Assembly: GCF_028858725.1 (NCBI RefSeq)
Contig: NC_084766.1
Span: 21,864,501-21,928,500 of the forward strand
Length of the DNA stretch: 64,000 nucleotides
Origin: Colius striatus
Taxonomy: Eukaryota; Chordata; Aves; Coliiformes; Coliidae
Direction: 5' to 3'
This document shows positions 35,521-48,075 of the stretch, piece after piece. Positions within the stretch are counted from its first letter, which is position 1; every line of letters begins with the position of its first letter. The notes under the pieces are model-generated. The model did no database searches, was not told where the DNA came from, and worked only from the letters and a program-made list of their open reading frames with translations. Made by a program: the position numbers and the translations under genes.

Positions 35521-37894
35521 TTTTGAAAACTAATTACTTCCTGTAAATGAAAGTTGGCCTTTCTGCTTACGTTCTTCATTCCAAATGATTCAGAAATAGA
35601 CTGTGGGGAGAGTGCATCAATCATCACAGATGAACAGATAATGTCTCATAAAAGACAGTAAAATGTTTTCATAAAGCCTGCAAATAGCAGTATAGTTGTA
35701 GATGGCTCTGAACAAATTTGTTTGACTCAGTGCTAGTGTAGGTGCTGAAGGGTACAGTTACAAGCTTGGCTGTATGGAGATACACCTTTTGGTTAGGTTA
35801 GAGTTATTCCAAACTGATGTGCTAATATGATGAGGTGGTTGGGAGGTGCTTCTGTGGTACCCTGGGTGTGACCCTGCCATTAACCGCTTACGCAATGGCA
35901 TTAGTGGGGATTCCAGATTAGCGGGGATTCCAGAAACTTGGTCCTTCTGAGGGACGATCTCCTAATGAGATATGACAAGAGTGAGATCTTTGCTGGACTT
36001 CTTCCCATGTCTTTGTCAGTGCAGAATTTACACCAATTTTAATTACCATGTTTTCTCTTGAGCTGTAATTGTTTCTAACTACCTATGCTCTCTCATCAAA
36101 CAGGGAATTTGCAGGACAACCTAAACAGGTGGATGAGGTGGTCCTACTGATTCCTGTTGATTTCTTTGACTGTGTGAAATATGGACAGATTTGCTATTAC
36201 CTGGGTGGCTGCTATGAGCTATGAACTCAGATGAAGACAATAAGAAAACTTGAAAAGATGATTTTTTTTGTAAGGCATGAGTGAGGGGCAGCTGGAAATG
36301 GTAAATTTTACTAGGAATGAAATTTTAGCCTCTTTGGCATTACCATAAAAAGGAAATTAGAAACTGGTCATATCAATTCAGGGTAAACAAATTTGAAACA
36401 GAGTGGAGGAAGGAAAATAGGGAGAAAAATAGCCAAAGGAGCATTATTGAAGAAATGAAGGTATTTTCAGTCAGGGAGGAAAAGAATGCTGTAAAGGAGC
36501 AGAAGGTTTGAAAATGAGCTAATGTGTAGAGTAGCTGGATAGACCCTTGGTGGTCTTTAGAAAGGATCACCTTTAGGATTACTGCGTTGATCCTCAGGTA
36601 TGAAAGAGAACCTTACTTACTTGACAGAAGCCTGTTGTTTGCTCAGGAGAACCAAAGCAAAATGCTACTTCTAGTATGCAGTTAGTGAGTGAGCTTCACA
36701 CTGACCTGTGTACAAAATTGCATGCTTGTGAACAACAGCAGAGGTGTGAAGAAACATGCACACTTCCTTAGAGTTATGACAAATGAAACTCCTCACAGGA
36801 ACAAAACAGTCTGATTACTCCTGGGTTTAATGGATCCATTATCTGAAAAAAATAGCTCTTTTTGTAGCAAGTACAAAAGCTGTATTTGCTGCTGTTGGGT
36901 GGCTAGAATCATAGCAACCATCACAACATGAAATCTGAGGAAGGGACAATCATAACCTCGATAGAGCTACTCTGGCATTACTCTGATTGGTAGTTGAGTG
37001 CTGTGTGTGGTCTGGGCTCCACATCTGCTTTTAACAAGGAAGCAATTAACAGTGCTTGGAAACCTGTTATGATTGCTTAACCTGTATTTTTCTTCAACCT
37101 ATGTGCTCTTTTATGTTCAGAAATGATGAAATGTGGAGTCAACTCAGATTTCATTGTTCTAGGTTAAATGGAAGTTGTGGATGCCTCATGGAGCTGGTTA
37201 GTGAGCCTAGTGCAGAAAAAGCTTGTTTCCTTTTGTGTGGGTTTTTTGCATCCCGAATGAAAGCCTGAGGCTTTGCCTTCTCTATGGCAGATAAGGACTG
37301 AATTACCTGATACTATAAATCAAGCTCTGGTTTTCCAATTGTTCCCCTGACAACTGTGAGCTGTCATGACAGATGGTAATAGTTCAGGTTATTTATTTCT
37401 TGAGCGTAAGAAATATTCCCAGACAGAGGGAGTCTGGGAGATAGGGATTCTTATACCATTTGGACATGACCTAGTAAAAGATTTTGCCTTATTTATGCAT
37501 CCTCTTGCATATAGATTGGTGTTTATGTCTTTGAGTCTATTTTCATGCACCTGTATCAATGAGTAAATAGCACTGACTTCTGTAACAGATATATTGCATG
37601 TTTGCTAAGTGATTTAAATTGATTGCATAGAAATGCTGACTCTGCACAAAAGAGGTTCCAAACTTGTAGGTGACTCTATATAATAAAGGTATATAATAAA
37701 GCATAAGTTGCAACCAAAGTTAGCTTTCTGGTTTTGTTTTGCTTTTACATACCATGCTGGGGCTGTTCTGCTTCTAGACAGTATTATTTCTGTCCTTAGA
37801 AGAGGTTATGCCATTGTAAATTTTGCTTCAACTACAAATCCATTTCAGTTTCTTTCAGTTTTTAGGCAGTTTTCTGTCTGTCCACTGGGTACTT

Positions 37895-37938
37895 TCATAT
37901 CAGTGAGCTACAGCTGTCATATCAGTGAGCTACCAATG
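37895..37938. repeat. tandem duplication, 22-bp unit x2
   Basis: Two adjacent copies of a unit starting TCATATCAGTGAGCTAC; the last five bases differ. Confidence 0.8.
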
Positions 37939-39570
37939 TCCAAGAGAATTTTAAACTTGTAGTGCAAATGTGAATGCATCTGTCTATCTTCATATATTAG
38001 CAAGCTCACTCCCTGCAGCGTCCACTGAAAATATCAGATGCTTCTATGAGTGTGTGTGATCATGTCAAGAACTAGTCACAGTTTCTTCCAGGTAGTCTCA
38101 CATTCTTGTGGTCAATATCCATCAGAAGCTGGTGTGTTTCCAGGGATATGTGCCAGTGCCACTGTAGTTACAAGCAGTACCAGCAGCATTACTTAGCAGT
38201 GCCTCAGTCAATAGCAGAGCTGCTGGCAGTAATGTCAGTAGATGTGCTTTCTATTAAAAAGCGGATCAAGGTTTTTGTCGTCAAGACCACCAAAGTTTTT
38301 CCAACAGCAGCACTGAACAATTTCCTCATGACTTGCATTAAGAGAGAGATTTCTCTCTGAACAGAGGGCAAATGGAAGTACATAATCCGTGTAACACAGA
38401 ATTCCCCGGAAGCTCGTCATCTCATGCTGCACATTAACCAAGCTTCACCAGGGTGACTCAGGTCCAGCTAAACTGTTCTAACTAAATGAGAACATTAATA
38501 ATAAAACTGTAATACAGTTTGAGATACTGTATTATAGATCTAGCCCATGAATGTAGGGAGATTATCAGTGAACATAGGGCACCATAATGGTTCGCTTGGA
38601 CATTGCAGGATCTGGTAAAACCCTTTCACCAAGGAACTTAGACTGTGAGCAAGGTTTTTGTGGAGAATTATAGTCTGATATTTAAGTGTTAACTTTCAGA
38701 TGTGCATAAAGTTAATTACATTCCTGCTGATGAGCTTTGATGCAGAGCCACCAAAGCAAATACTATTGTGTGCCTCTGAAGGATTTACAAACAAAACTTG
38801 TAACGAACCTCTGTTGCTCATGAGATGTACTTGATAGTCCCTGAACACATTGGTCTGCCGGGCTGCACACAGTGCAAGGGTCACAGATGTCATTGTTTTC
38901 CTTCATGTTGAAGAACTCAGTGATTAGAGAATGCTCTTACATTTGAGGAGCATTGTGTTTACATTGTCTTGCTTGCTTTCCCTTAATGTCTTCTTTTAGA
39001 AGACTAACATTGGGAGCAGCAGGGGTTCTTCAGGTAAGAATCAGGATAAAAGCTTTTTAAAAGTCAGAGATTTCTGTAATAAGGTCCACATAGTGCCTGT
39101 CTGCTGCAAAGAAAATCTGTCCAGATTGGAAGGAAAGGCTTGTGCTTAGCTACCATTAAACCAAGCCTGGAAAAACAAAAAAAATCTTTCTTGCAGCACC
39201 AATGAAAGTACAGGTAACACCTTAAACTCTGCTGTAAACCCATCTGACTTCTTAAGTGTAATGTTAAATCATATTATTTCCCATACTGTTCATGTTTTTC
39301 ATTATCAGTGTCTGTTTGGGATCTGGTTGCATTATAATGTAATATGAGATGATTAAAGATGTATGACTTGGAGCTTCTCATAAACTGTCCAGAAAGCATG
39401 GGTGCCTAAATTAGGCTGCACAGTTTTCTGTCTAGTTGAATGAGGTAATACTGACCAGATAACACTTGTTAAATTCATAAATGGGCTTTTGCTGATGCAT
39501 TGTGTTCATTGAACAGTTTTTAGTTGATCAGGGGAATTAAACCTGGTTTCAGTCTGTCAAGAAGCCAGCT

Positions 39571-39612
39571 GGATATTGCAAGGTATGATAAGGATATTGC
39601 AAGATATGATAA
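39571..39612. repeat. tandem duplication, 21-bp unit x2
   Basis: Two adjacent copies of a unit starting GGATATTGCAAG and ending TATGATAA, with a single difference. Confidence 0.85.
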
Positions 39613-40435
39613 GGTCGTGGACTTGTTTCTTACAGGATATTCTGAGGCACATTATCTTGCTCTCTTTTTTGGAAACTATTAATTCTGAATGGAATTGTTA
39701 GAGTTTTAATTGGTATGGAAGATAGCAGAATGAGTATATTTTTCTGTCTGCTGGTGGGGAGCCCTGTTCCAGGTCTGAAGGGGGACTATGTCTAAGGGGA
39801 GGTCTCACTTCCTAGGTATGTGTCCTGTTTGAAATCTGCTTTCTTGCAAGAAGAGATTCATTTGTCAGAGGCGAACAATGCCAGAATTCACATCTGGGAG
39901 TCCTCAACAGTGCCTCCTTTCTGCACACCTAGCCGTCCTTGAGGAACCATGTTTCTCACTGGCAGGCTTGGATAGCTCCCACACAATCTGCTGGCTTCCT
40001 GAATCCTGTTCCAGTGCACCATATGGAGGGGAACCCAAACTCCCCAAGTGCCAAAGAACCAGACACTACAGCATTGTTCATTAAAACAATGTGGGAACAA
40101 GGTGCTTTCCAACACTATGGAATTAAGTGACATCAAGTTGTGCTGGTGGTGTTTATCTTGTTTTCCAAAGGGGTTGTGATGCACCAGCGTGAATATTGTT
40201 TCCAAAGGGCTCTGTCTGCTCAGTCCCCAAGTTTATGTAGACATAGGAATGTCAGTAATTTTCCAGTTGAGGAACAAGGTGAAATTAAGTTTTGTGTTGA
40301 CTTACGCTGTGGTAGCTATGAATTTTGCATGGAGTGAAATAACATAAAGAGTCAGTGCAGAATAACCATTGCTACTGTAGTGGGATTTCCTTTGTATTTA
40401 AATCTTATGCTTACAGGTCTGTACATGTCGGTAAA

Positions 40436-41110
40436 AACAGAGCTTCAAGGGACTGTGAGAAATCATCTGGCTGATGTCCCTAACCCAAGGCAGACTTACC
40501 TGTCAGGAATAGTTTAGATAGCTACATAAGTGTCCCTGTAAATCTGCAGCAGTGGAGATTTTGCAGCCTCCATAAGTAATGTGTTTCACTGCTCATCTGT
40601 TCCAATCACCAGAAAGATTTTTCTGATGTCAGAATTCCTTCTGTTGCAACTTTGAGCGTGTTACTCTTGTCACTGAGCATAAGACTTTCTTTCTTCTGTA
40701 TGAAATTTTGTCATTGTCCATGGTCTTTCTAGACCTCATAACTCCGATTCTTCCATGAATTTGATCATAAATCTGAGAGACTTCTACTACATTCACGTTA
40801 GTCTAAATTGTTCTTGAAATACAGTATTCAAAACTGGATACAATAGTCCAGCTAAAGGTCTCATCTGTGTTGACTAGAAGTGAAAGCTTCTAGTAAAAAA
40901 TGTGAGAGTCTGTTTATTCATTGTATCGTAAAACTGTTGCAACATCATGCAGGTGGGATATTGGGTCCTATTCAAGTTTGTGTTTACTGCAATTCCAAGA
41001 AACTTGCCTGAGGAGCGTGTCATACTATTTATTTTAGGGGTTGGTAGTTGATTATTCCTTCATATCATACTTTACCTTATTTATTTCCGATCATTGGTGC
41101 TGATAAGTTG
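40436..41110 (-). mobile_element. old CR1 copy, heavily diverged
   Basis: A minus-strand CR1 of an older subfamily. In order, it shows an AAGGGACTGTGAGAAATCATC 3'-end-like block, the 'CAGCCTCCATAAGTAATGTG...TTTTTCTGATGTC' block that matches the CR1 segment normally reading dinucleotide-similar to TCCACAACC...TTTTCCTGATG, and AAACTGGATACAATAGTCCAG, the counterpart of AACTGGACACAGGACTCCAG at 6780-6800. Order and spacing fit the CR1 3' UTR and RT C-terminus. Ends are approximate. Confidence 0.65.
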
Positions 41111-44100
41111 AAAATTCCTGCTGTCTTCTAAAGATCTCTCAGTTCCTACTTTGCAGTCTCAGATTTTATGTGTACTCTATTACCAATTGCATCACCTCAG
41201 AAAATGGAAATAATTTTGGAATCAAATAGACTAGGTAGCAACACTGAGAGGTGCTAACACATGGGTACCATATCTGGTTCTTAAAGCTTGAGATTAGAAG
41301 GTCTCCCAAATGCATCCCCTATCCTTAGGCTATACCATAGGCATACACTCCAGGCTGAGTGTCAAGAGACATTCTATGTTCTGGCCATGAGGGTCAAAGC
41401 AAAGCTCCATTTTTGGCTGCATGTACATTCTCAGAGCTATAAATTATTGATGCTTAATTATGTAATACCGCTCTTCAGCCAGTTGTGCCACCTATTGTCA
41501 GGACTAGAGGAAATAACTGTATTTCCATACATTGCTACCAAACTGGTGTTTGAAACAAAAGGTCCTCATTAGCACTTCTTTTTTGTTGATGAACTTGTGC
41601 ACTTGCTCAGTTAAGGAAACTGGGGACATGTGACATGGTTCCCACTGCCAGTCCTTAGTGAGGGAGTTTTTTTCCACAAATTGAAGTTAGGTGGATTTGG
41701 TCTAAAATTCTTTGGTTTATCTTTTTCCTTATTAGGCATCACACTTTTATTCCCATCCTCACCTTTTAAAATCCCACCTACACTGCAGAATTTTCCAACA
41801 CAATCACTCACTGTGCAGGTGACTTTAGAAAGGTCCTGACTTGCCCTTCCCTGGGAGATAAGCAATTGCTTTGCTCCAGAATGGCTGCCTTGAAAATAAC
41901 CCAGCCTCCCATACTGCCAATACAGTCGTAGTTTTAACACCTGGAGACTTTCAGCAGGACTGTCCCTTACTGCAGGGAGTACCATGTGGCTACCTAATTC
42001 TCTCACATTTTCCGAATTGGAGAAGGGAAAAGATTTAGAAATGCTGCAAGTTGTAGTCCAAGTTGCATAGTCCCACTGGACGTAATGCAGCTTGTGTTAC
42101 TAGATATACTGTACATTTCTTTCTTATATGATAGTGATAATTGCTTATCATTTGTAGCCATATCAGATTACAAGTTATGGAAACTGATAGGTTGATTGCC
42201 AGATTAAAATGGGAAATGCCCTAGAGCTCCTCTACTGCTCTATTTTCATCGCCTGTAAACCCCCACCTGTTGCTGCTTTGTTACGGAGCTATCACAAGAG
42301 CAGTGTTACCCCGAGTTTTTGTGATGACACTGAGCTATTTACATTGGTGTTCTTTGCCAGGTGAACAGCGATGTCCCGTTGCCTCTAAACATTTGCGCTG
42401 TTCAGCGTGATTCTTTTACAGCATACCTGGCACTACGCCTCCCTGCCCCTTTTTATTTGCATAGTTAAACAGAACTGCTCTGTTGTACAGTTTGTGGAAA
42501 CACCTGTAGTGCAGTTATTGGCACATGGTGACTAACTGTGGAAAATGGGTTATCCAAACCAAGAGGAAGCTGCATAAAGAAGTAAATTATTAGAAGTTGA
42601 TCCATTTGATGTAAGAAAAATAACAAGAGCCATCTTTCACGAGCTTTATTATTTCACAAGGAGCTCTCCTTGTGTAAAAAAAAAAATGTTGTTCTGCAGA
42701 GCTTAGCTGCCTTTCCAATCACCACATTGCAGTAAAACCACTTAATTCACTTGTTGTTCACAAAAAACACCATGTGCAATCCTGGCAAAAGCCAGGATTT
42801 ATGAAAATGCCAGTCTTGGTGAACACTTGCATTCATCCAGAAGCTTCCCTAGGAAGTCTTCAGATGATGCAGACTTGATAAAACTTCTGCTAGGACGAAA
42901 TTCAATTATTTTAAATGGACATAAATCAGAAAAAGACTACTGAAATCGTCATCACACAGTGCTAGAAATAGCAGCATTTTTAAATTACTTCCTGCCTTAC
43001 CAAGAACTAAACTTACAGTTAAATTTTACCATTAAGGTGAGATCATTAGGCACAAACTTTCCTTTCCTACATATAACTAGAGAGAGAAGCAGCAGACTTT
43101 TTTCTTGTTCATTTACTCTTAGAATAAGAAATAATTTTAGGATAAAAAAATAATTTTCAGTCCATCCTAGATTCTGAAGAGTGAAAAAAGCAGCAGTATG
43201 ATGTCCATACTTCACAAAGATGGAGTTTCATGGTTGCTTTTAGTGCCATGTAAATTTTAGTTGTGGTTCTCCCTTCAAAATAGGTATTTTGATGCATATT
43301 CTTGTCATTTTGGTATTTTTCAACATATACCACATAAGTTTATCAGCAAGGTTGTTTTTACATTTAGAACTAAAACTTAGCAGGTAGGACTAAATGCATT
43401 GTTAAAGTTCAGAAGAGGTTCTGGAATGAACAAAACTTTTTAAAGGTTATCTATCATATTACCAACTTTATAAGCTTCCCTCTACAGCACCAGCTTCTTA
43501 GGAAGAAGTGGTTTATGCTAATTTAGGAAAACCTCAGAACTACTGAAGAGTGCTGAGCTGTAGCAGGCGAACTTATTTCATCTATAATACATAAAAGATC
43601 AGAATTTCCTTTTGCAGAAACTATGCAAAATATGCAACTAGGAATAGAATATTAGCTGATTAATGCATTGTTAAAAGACAACTAACTTAAACCTCCCAAA
43701 GTAGTTTAATTAGAGATTGAAATGATTAGGCTGCAATGAAAAGCATATCCTGGATTTAAAAGATGTTTAGAAAGACAGACATGAAATTAAGACAGTTTGC
43801 CTCATAGCAAAACCTTTAGGTTCTCAAGCATAGTTTCTGTTTTACTCTTTAGTTTATCATAACTCTGGTCAGAAAATCGGTTGCTACAATTGAGCAAATT
43901 GTCAAGTACAAAGATTAGCCTGAGACATGGTCAGTGAAATTGAAAAGTAGGGTAGCCAAGTAGGTACTTGGCTACTGTAATAGTTTTGGCAAAGATACTT
44001 CAGATATAAAGATAATAGCTCTTAACATTTTCTTTCTGTCTCACAAACAGTGGATTGAAGTGGCAACAACATCACTTGATGTTGTTATAGTTACTGGAAA

Positions 44101-44155
44101 CAACTTAGAAAAAAACCTTCATATTTAAGGTTTAATCCTCAGAGGTTAGAGTGAA
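41111..44155. other. intergenic FFAR4-CEP55, middle part
   Basis: AT-rich sequence without a recognised gene or repeat. The 131-codon minus-strand frame at 41611-42006 has no family resemblance. An A-run is at 42678-42687. Confidence 0.45.
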
Positions 44156-44922
44156 CATAGAATCATAGAAGGGTAGGGGGTCCCTTCCAGAACTTTAGAG
44201 GTCATCTAGTCCAACCCCCCTGCAGAAGCAGGTTCACCTAGATCAGGTCACATAGGAACATTTCCAGGCGGGTCTTGAAGACCTCCAAGGAAGGAGACTC
44301 CACAACCCCTCTGGGCAGCCTGTGCCAGGGCTCCCTCATCCTCACAGTGAAATAGTTTTTTCTTACATTTAAGTGGAACTTTTTGTGTTCCAGCTTCATC
44401 CCATTACCCCTTGTCCTGTTGCTAGATACAATAGAAAAAAGGGATGCCCCAACCTCCTGACACCCACCATTCAGATATTTGTAAGTAAGATCTCCCCTCA
44501 ATCTCTTCTCCAGACTAAACAGCCCCAGTTCCCGCAGCCCTTCCTCGTATGAAGGATGTTCCAGTCCCCTGATGATCTTGGTGGCCCTGTGCTGGACTCT
44601 CTCCAGCAGTTCTCTGTCCCTCTTGAGCTGAGGAGCCCAGAACTGGACACGGGACTCCAGATGAGGCCTCACCAAGGCAGAGTAGAGAGGGAGAAGAACC
44701 TCCCTTGACTTGCTGGCCACACTCTTCTTGATGCATCCCAGGATGCCATTGGCCTTCTTGGCCATGAGGGCACATTGCTGCCTCATGTTTAGTTTATTAT
44801 CAGTCAGGACTCCCAGATCTCTCTCTGCAGAGCTTCAGCAGTTTGACTCCCAGCCTGTACTGGTGCATGGGATTGTTCCTTCCCAGATGCAGGACTCTGC
44901 ACTTGTCTTTGATGAACCTCAT
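44156..44922 (-). mobile_element. CR1 LINE, 5'-truncated copy
   Basis: Minus-strand CR1 from its 3' tail (44156-44175) to a 5' truncation near 44922 within the RT C-terminal half. The frame 44786-44238 is open for 182 codons and reads the RT C-terminus through the conserved tail ([20 protein letters not shown] to LEMFLCDLI). The extreme 3' end differs from the other copies by a small rearrangement around GGGTCCCTTCCAGAACTTTA. It is closely related to, but more diverged than, the pair at 1-2421 and 6290-7423. Confidence 0.92.
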
Positions 44923-45390
44923 ATTGGGGTAAATGGATACAGTTTCGCACCAAAGCATGATGGAAAAAACTCATGCTAGCTAGCAGCCAGAATCAGTACA
45001 CCAGAGAAAGAAACATCTTGGGTGTTTCACTGTCCTTAGCAAACCATAAACTTGTAAAAAAAGCAAACTTAACTAGTGTATTTTTGTAAAAATTTCCACA
45101 CTTGAATGATTTTTGTGGAAGGAACTGCTTGTTGGACCTAACTACAGATGCAAGGAGTAAAATGCTAGCAACAGATCTGGGTTACAGTAGGTGCTAGAGG
45201 AAAAAAGTGCTGATTGCAAATCTATAAAGGAATTTTTTGCCAGTTTCTCATCTGTTGCAAGAATTTATTGCTAACTTGTCTTCTGTATTAATAGCAAAAT
45301 ACAGTGACATTTAAATCCACTAGAGCAATTTACTGAATCTGTGCTTTTAACCTGGGACATTTGTCAAATGTTACATTGAATAACAGACAT
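44923..45390. other. unassigned sequence between CR1 and ERV remnant
   Basis: Just under 0.5 kb separating the CR1 5' truncation from the first recognisable retroviral reading. Nothing was recognised. It may be ordinary flank or very eroded proviral sequence. Confidence 0.4.
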
Positions 45391-46760
45391 TTCCCTTTGT
45401 ACTGATTTGTGGATGGCGGCAAATGCTCTGTCGCTACAGCAATGGAGATGGAACAGCTGGCAACACCAGGGCAAATCCATCTGGGCTGCCCCAGTGTGGC
45501 AAGACATCACAGCCTGGCTGGAGAAGCTGGCTGTGAAGTTGTGCCACATAGATGCCCACATACCCAAGAACCAGACCAAGGAAGAACATCAACATAACTA
45601 ACAAGTGGACAGGGCTGCCAAAATTGAAGTGGCTCAGGTAAATTTGGATTGGCAACACAAGGGGGAGTTACTTTTAGCTGAGTGGGCCCATGATACCTCA
45701 GGTCATCAAGGAAGACATGCCACCTATAGAAAGGCTCATGATCTAGGGGTGGACTTAACCTTGGACATCATTGCACAGGTTATCTATGAATGCAAGTCAA
45801 ACAACTGAAGCCTCCATGGTATGAAGGATCATGACTGAAATATAAATATGGAGAAGCCTGGCAGATTGATTACATTACACTCCCAAAAACTCACCAAGGC
45901 AAGCACTACGTGCTTACAATGGTGGAAGTGACTACTGGATGGCTGGAAATATTCCCTGTGCCCCATGCCACCACCCAGAACACCATCCAGGGCCTTGAAA
46001 GAAAATCCCATGGCAACATGGCACTGTAGAAAGCATTGAGTTAGACAATGGGACACATTTCCGAGACAACCTTGTAGTCACCTGGGCTGTGGGTACAGCA
46101 CATCCTCTCAAGCACCAGCCTCTGAAAAAATTGGAACAATACAATGGACTGTTGAAGACCCCAGTGAGAGCAGTGAAGGTTGGGACCTTCAAATATTAGG
46201 ATACACTCTTAGCGAAGGCCACCTGGTTAGTCAGCTCTAGAGGATATGTCAACCTAGCTGGCTCTGCTCCATCAGAACTTTTACGTACTGTAGAAGAGGG
46301 TAAAGTCCCTGTAGTGCACTTTAAAATATATCAGGGTGACAGTCTGGGTTAGTCCTGCCTCAGGCAAAGGGAAACCCATCTGTGGGATTATTTTTGCTCT
46401 AGGACCTGAGTGAACTTGGTGGGTGATACATAAGGATGGGGAATTTCAATGTGTACCTCAAGGGAACTTGATTTTAGGTGAGAACAGCCCATGAATTACA
46501 GTGTATGATGTTAGTTAGTTGTTAAGCCTGCTATTGTATATCGCCACTACCACAGTTGCTCTATGCCTTATCAATGGTATTGCAGTAAGAACCACCCAGA
46601 TCCCTTGACTTGGATGAGTGAAATGAAGAATGGTGGAATGTGAACTGGCATCCAGTAGCTTCTTTGAGATCAACATCTTCAACTCACAAATTGTGAGTAT
46701 ATGACGCACTGAATACACTAACCACAAACTCCTGATAGAGCATGTGACAACCTGACACTA

Positions 46761-46781
46761 CCCCCCCCCCCCCCCCCCCCC
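46761..46781 (+). repeat. homopolymer C run (21)
   Basis: Twenty-one consecutive C inside the ERV remnant, downstream of the integrase region. Runs of this length are prone to sequencing and replication slippage, so the exact count is doubtful. Confidence 0.9.
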
Positions 46782-46923
46782 AATCTCTTCTGACATGAAA
46801 GATTTACAAACGAAGACCTGAAGTCATGGACTAAATGAACTCAATGGACACATTAGAGAGATGGCCCATAGACTTAGGGAATAATACACTTCTGTGTGCA
46901 TCTGTATTTTCAGGGAGAGGAAG

Positions 46924-47386
46924 TGTGGTGGTAGATAACTGTCAATTGTAAATCTAGGCATGACATAGATGGTATAGAATCAAGGGTGGATGTCCTGGAT
47001 TTGGCTGGAATAGGGTTAACTTTTATAAGAAACCAGGACAGGGTAGAGCCCAGGCAGCTGACCCAGGCTGGGTAAGGGTATTTGATACCATACTGAGCTG
47101 CTAGGAGGGACAGGAGGGACACCCGAGAACCACAGGTTCAGTGGTCAGACATGAGAGACTGTGTTGGGTTCCGGGCAGTGAGCAACTGCGTCACACACCA
47201 TTCGCTTTGTATACTCTTTTATTTATTGTTGTAACTGTTCCTTTTAAACTTGTTTTGTTCTATTAAACTGTTCTTATTTCAACCTACTCAGGTTCTTCCT
47301 TTTTCCCCTCTCCCATCTGCCAGGAGGGGGAGGAGTGAGCAAGCAACTTCATGGCTTTTTGTTCCCAGCTGGGCAAACCCATGACA
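46924..47386 (+). mobile_element. 3' LTR of the ERVL-like remnant
   Basis: Begins TGTGGTGG right after a polypurine tract and ends CCCATGACA, giving TG...CA ends and about 463 bases. It contains a TTTTATTTATTG/TCTATTAAACTG block near 47215-47275 that fits the polyadenylation region of avian ERVL LTRs, then a GGGGGAGGAGTGAGCAAGCA segment typical of their U5 as I remember it. Only one LTR is present here. It lies about 0.5 kb beyond the CEP55 stop codon and is antisense to CEP55. Confidence 0.7.
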
Positions 47387-47460
47387 TATATAAAATACAT
47401 GTATATATACACTATACACACTATAGATACACACATCATGTATATATAAATATATATAGT
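47385..47460. repeat. TA/TACA-rich simple repeat
   Basis: Imperfect alternating TATA, ATACAC and ATATAA units immediately after the LTR end, possibly the preferred insertion site of the provirus. Confidence 0.65.
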
Positions 47461-47871
47461 GCACCTGAGGGCCAAAAAATCTTTTGCAGCTATTACTGTA
47501 AATTAAGACACAAGCACAATCATCAGGATTCACAAACCAAAAACTGGATATGCCAAACACTAAAATAAAGACTGCACGAGTGTACTTTTGCTGCTGTCAT
47601 GCTTTAGAGTGCAAAAATATAAGTCAGTAGTTTACTATTTGAAGACATTTCTAATTCCAAAAATATTTCTGTTGGCAACCAAAAATGCAGTTGCTGGTTA
47701 TTTGCAAAAACTTGAGGTAAAATATTTCAGGCCAAATAAATTACTAGTAAAAAACTAGTAGTCCTTTATACAACCTTAAGGAAAAAAAAATCTTTTAAAA
47801 AGATCTTTTGCCTTTGTAGAAGAGCATATTGGCAGCGTGTATAAAGCAAATATATTACGTCCATTTGGAGT
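47461..47871 (-). other. CEP55: CEP55 3' flank / probable 3' UTR
   Basis: Sequence downstream of the CEP55 stop on the minus strand. I see no unambiguous AATAAA within it on that strand, so the poly(A) site is unplaced. Confidence 0.4.
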
Positions 47872-48075
47872 TCATGCTGTACAAAAGTCAATATGCGCTA
47901 GTAATTCTCTATGCTGGCTTGCTGGATACTGCACTTGACATCTGGGACACTCAAGAAAACTTTCATCAAGGAGGCTTGAATGTTTCTGGGAAGGACTTGT
48001 GTCATATATGGTGAGCTGCTCTTCAAATGCAACTTGCAAATCTTGTGGTTCCATATGTCCAGATTTCCGGAGTTT
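47872..48075 (-). CDS. CEP55: CEP55 last coding exon
   Basis: 67 codons plus stop after acceptor CTTTTCCAG. Contains [20 protein letters not shown], the CCHC-type zinc finger that closes CEP55; human has a near-identical block. Confidence 0.95.
   Translation of the reverse strand, partial: KLRKSGHMEPQDLQVAFEEQLTIYDTSPSQKHSSLLDESFLECPRCQVQYPASQHRELLAHIDFCTA

Larger units (their letters stand above)
35521..40435. other. intergenic FFAR4-CEP55, left part
   Basis: No gene or RNA recognised. It includes two small tandem duplications, a 22-base unit at 37895-37938 and a 21-base unit at 39571-39612. Open frames of 60-105 codons are short and unsupported. Confidence 0.45.
45391..47386 (+). mobile_element. 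5'-truncated endogenous retrovirus (ERVL-like): RNase H end, integrase, 3' LTR
   Basis: An old plus-strand endogenous retrovirus remnant. From 45407 a frame reads the C-terminal part of RNase H, broken by a TAA at 45599-45601, then an integrase N-terminal zinc-binding region (His pair in WAHDTSGHQGR followed by a degraded Cys side) up to 45808. The integrase core continues in another frame with the DD(35)E-type residues visible in WQIDY (near 45865), ELDNGTH (near 46040) and LEQYNG (near 46135). Stops and frame shifts interrupt it repeatedly, so it is non-functional. No envelope gene is seen between integrase and LTR, as expected for ERVL-type elements. A 21-base C run (46761-46781), a purine tract (AGGGAGAGGAAG, 46912-46923) and the 3' LTR follow. 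Gag, protease, most of pol and the 5' LTR are absent. Confidence 0.82.

Noticed and set aside
41611-42006. 131-codon minus-strand frame between FFAR4 and CEP55
   Set aside because: No family resemblance, no flanking promoter or poly(A) structure; consistent with chance.
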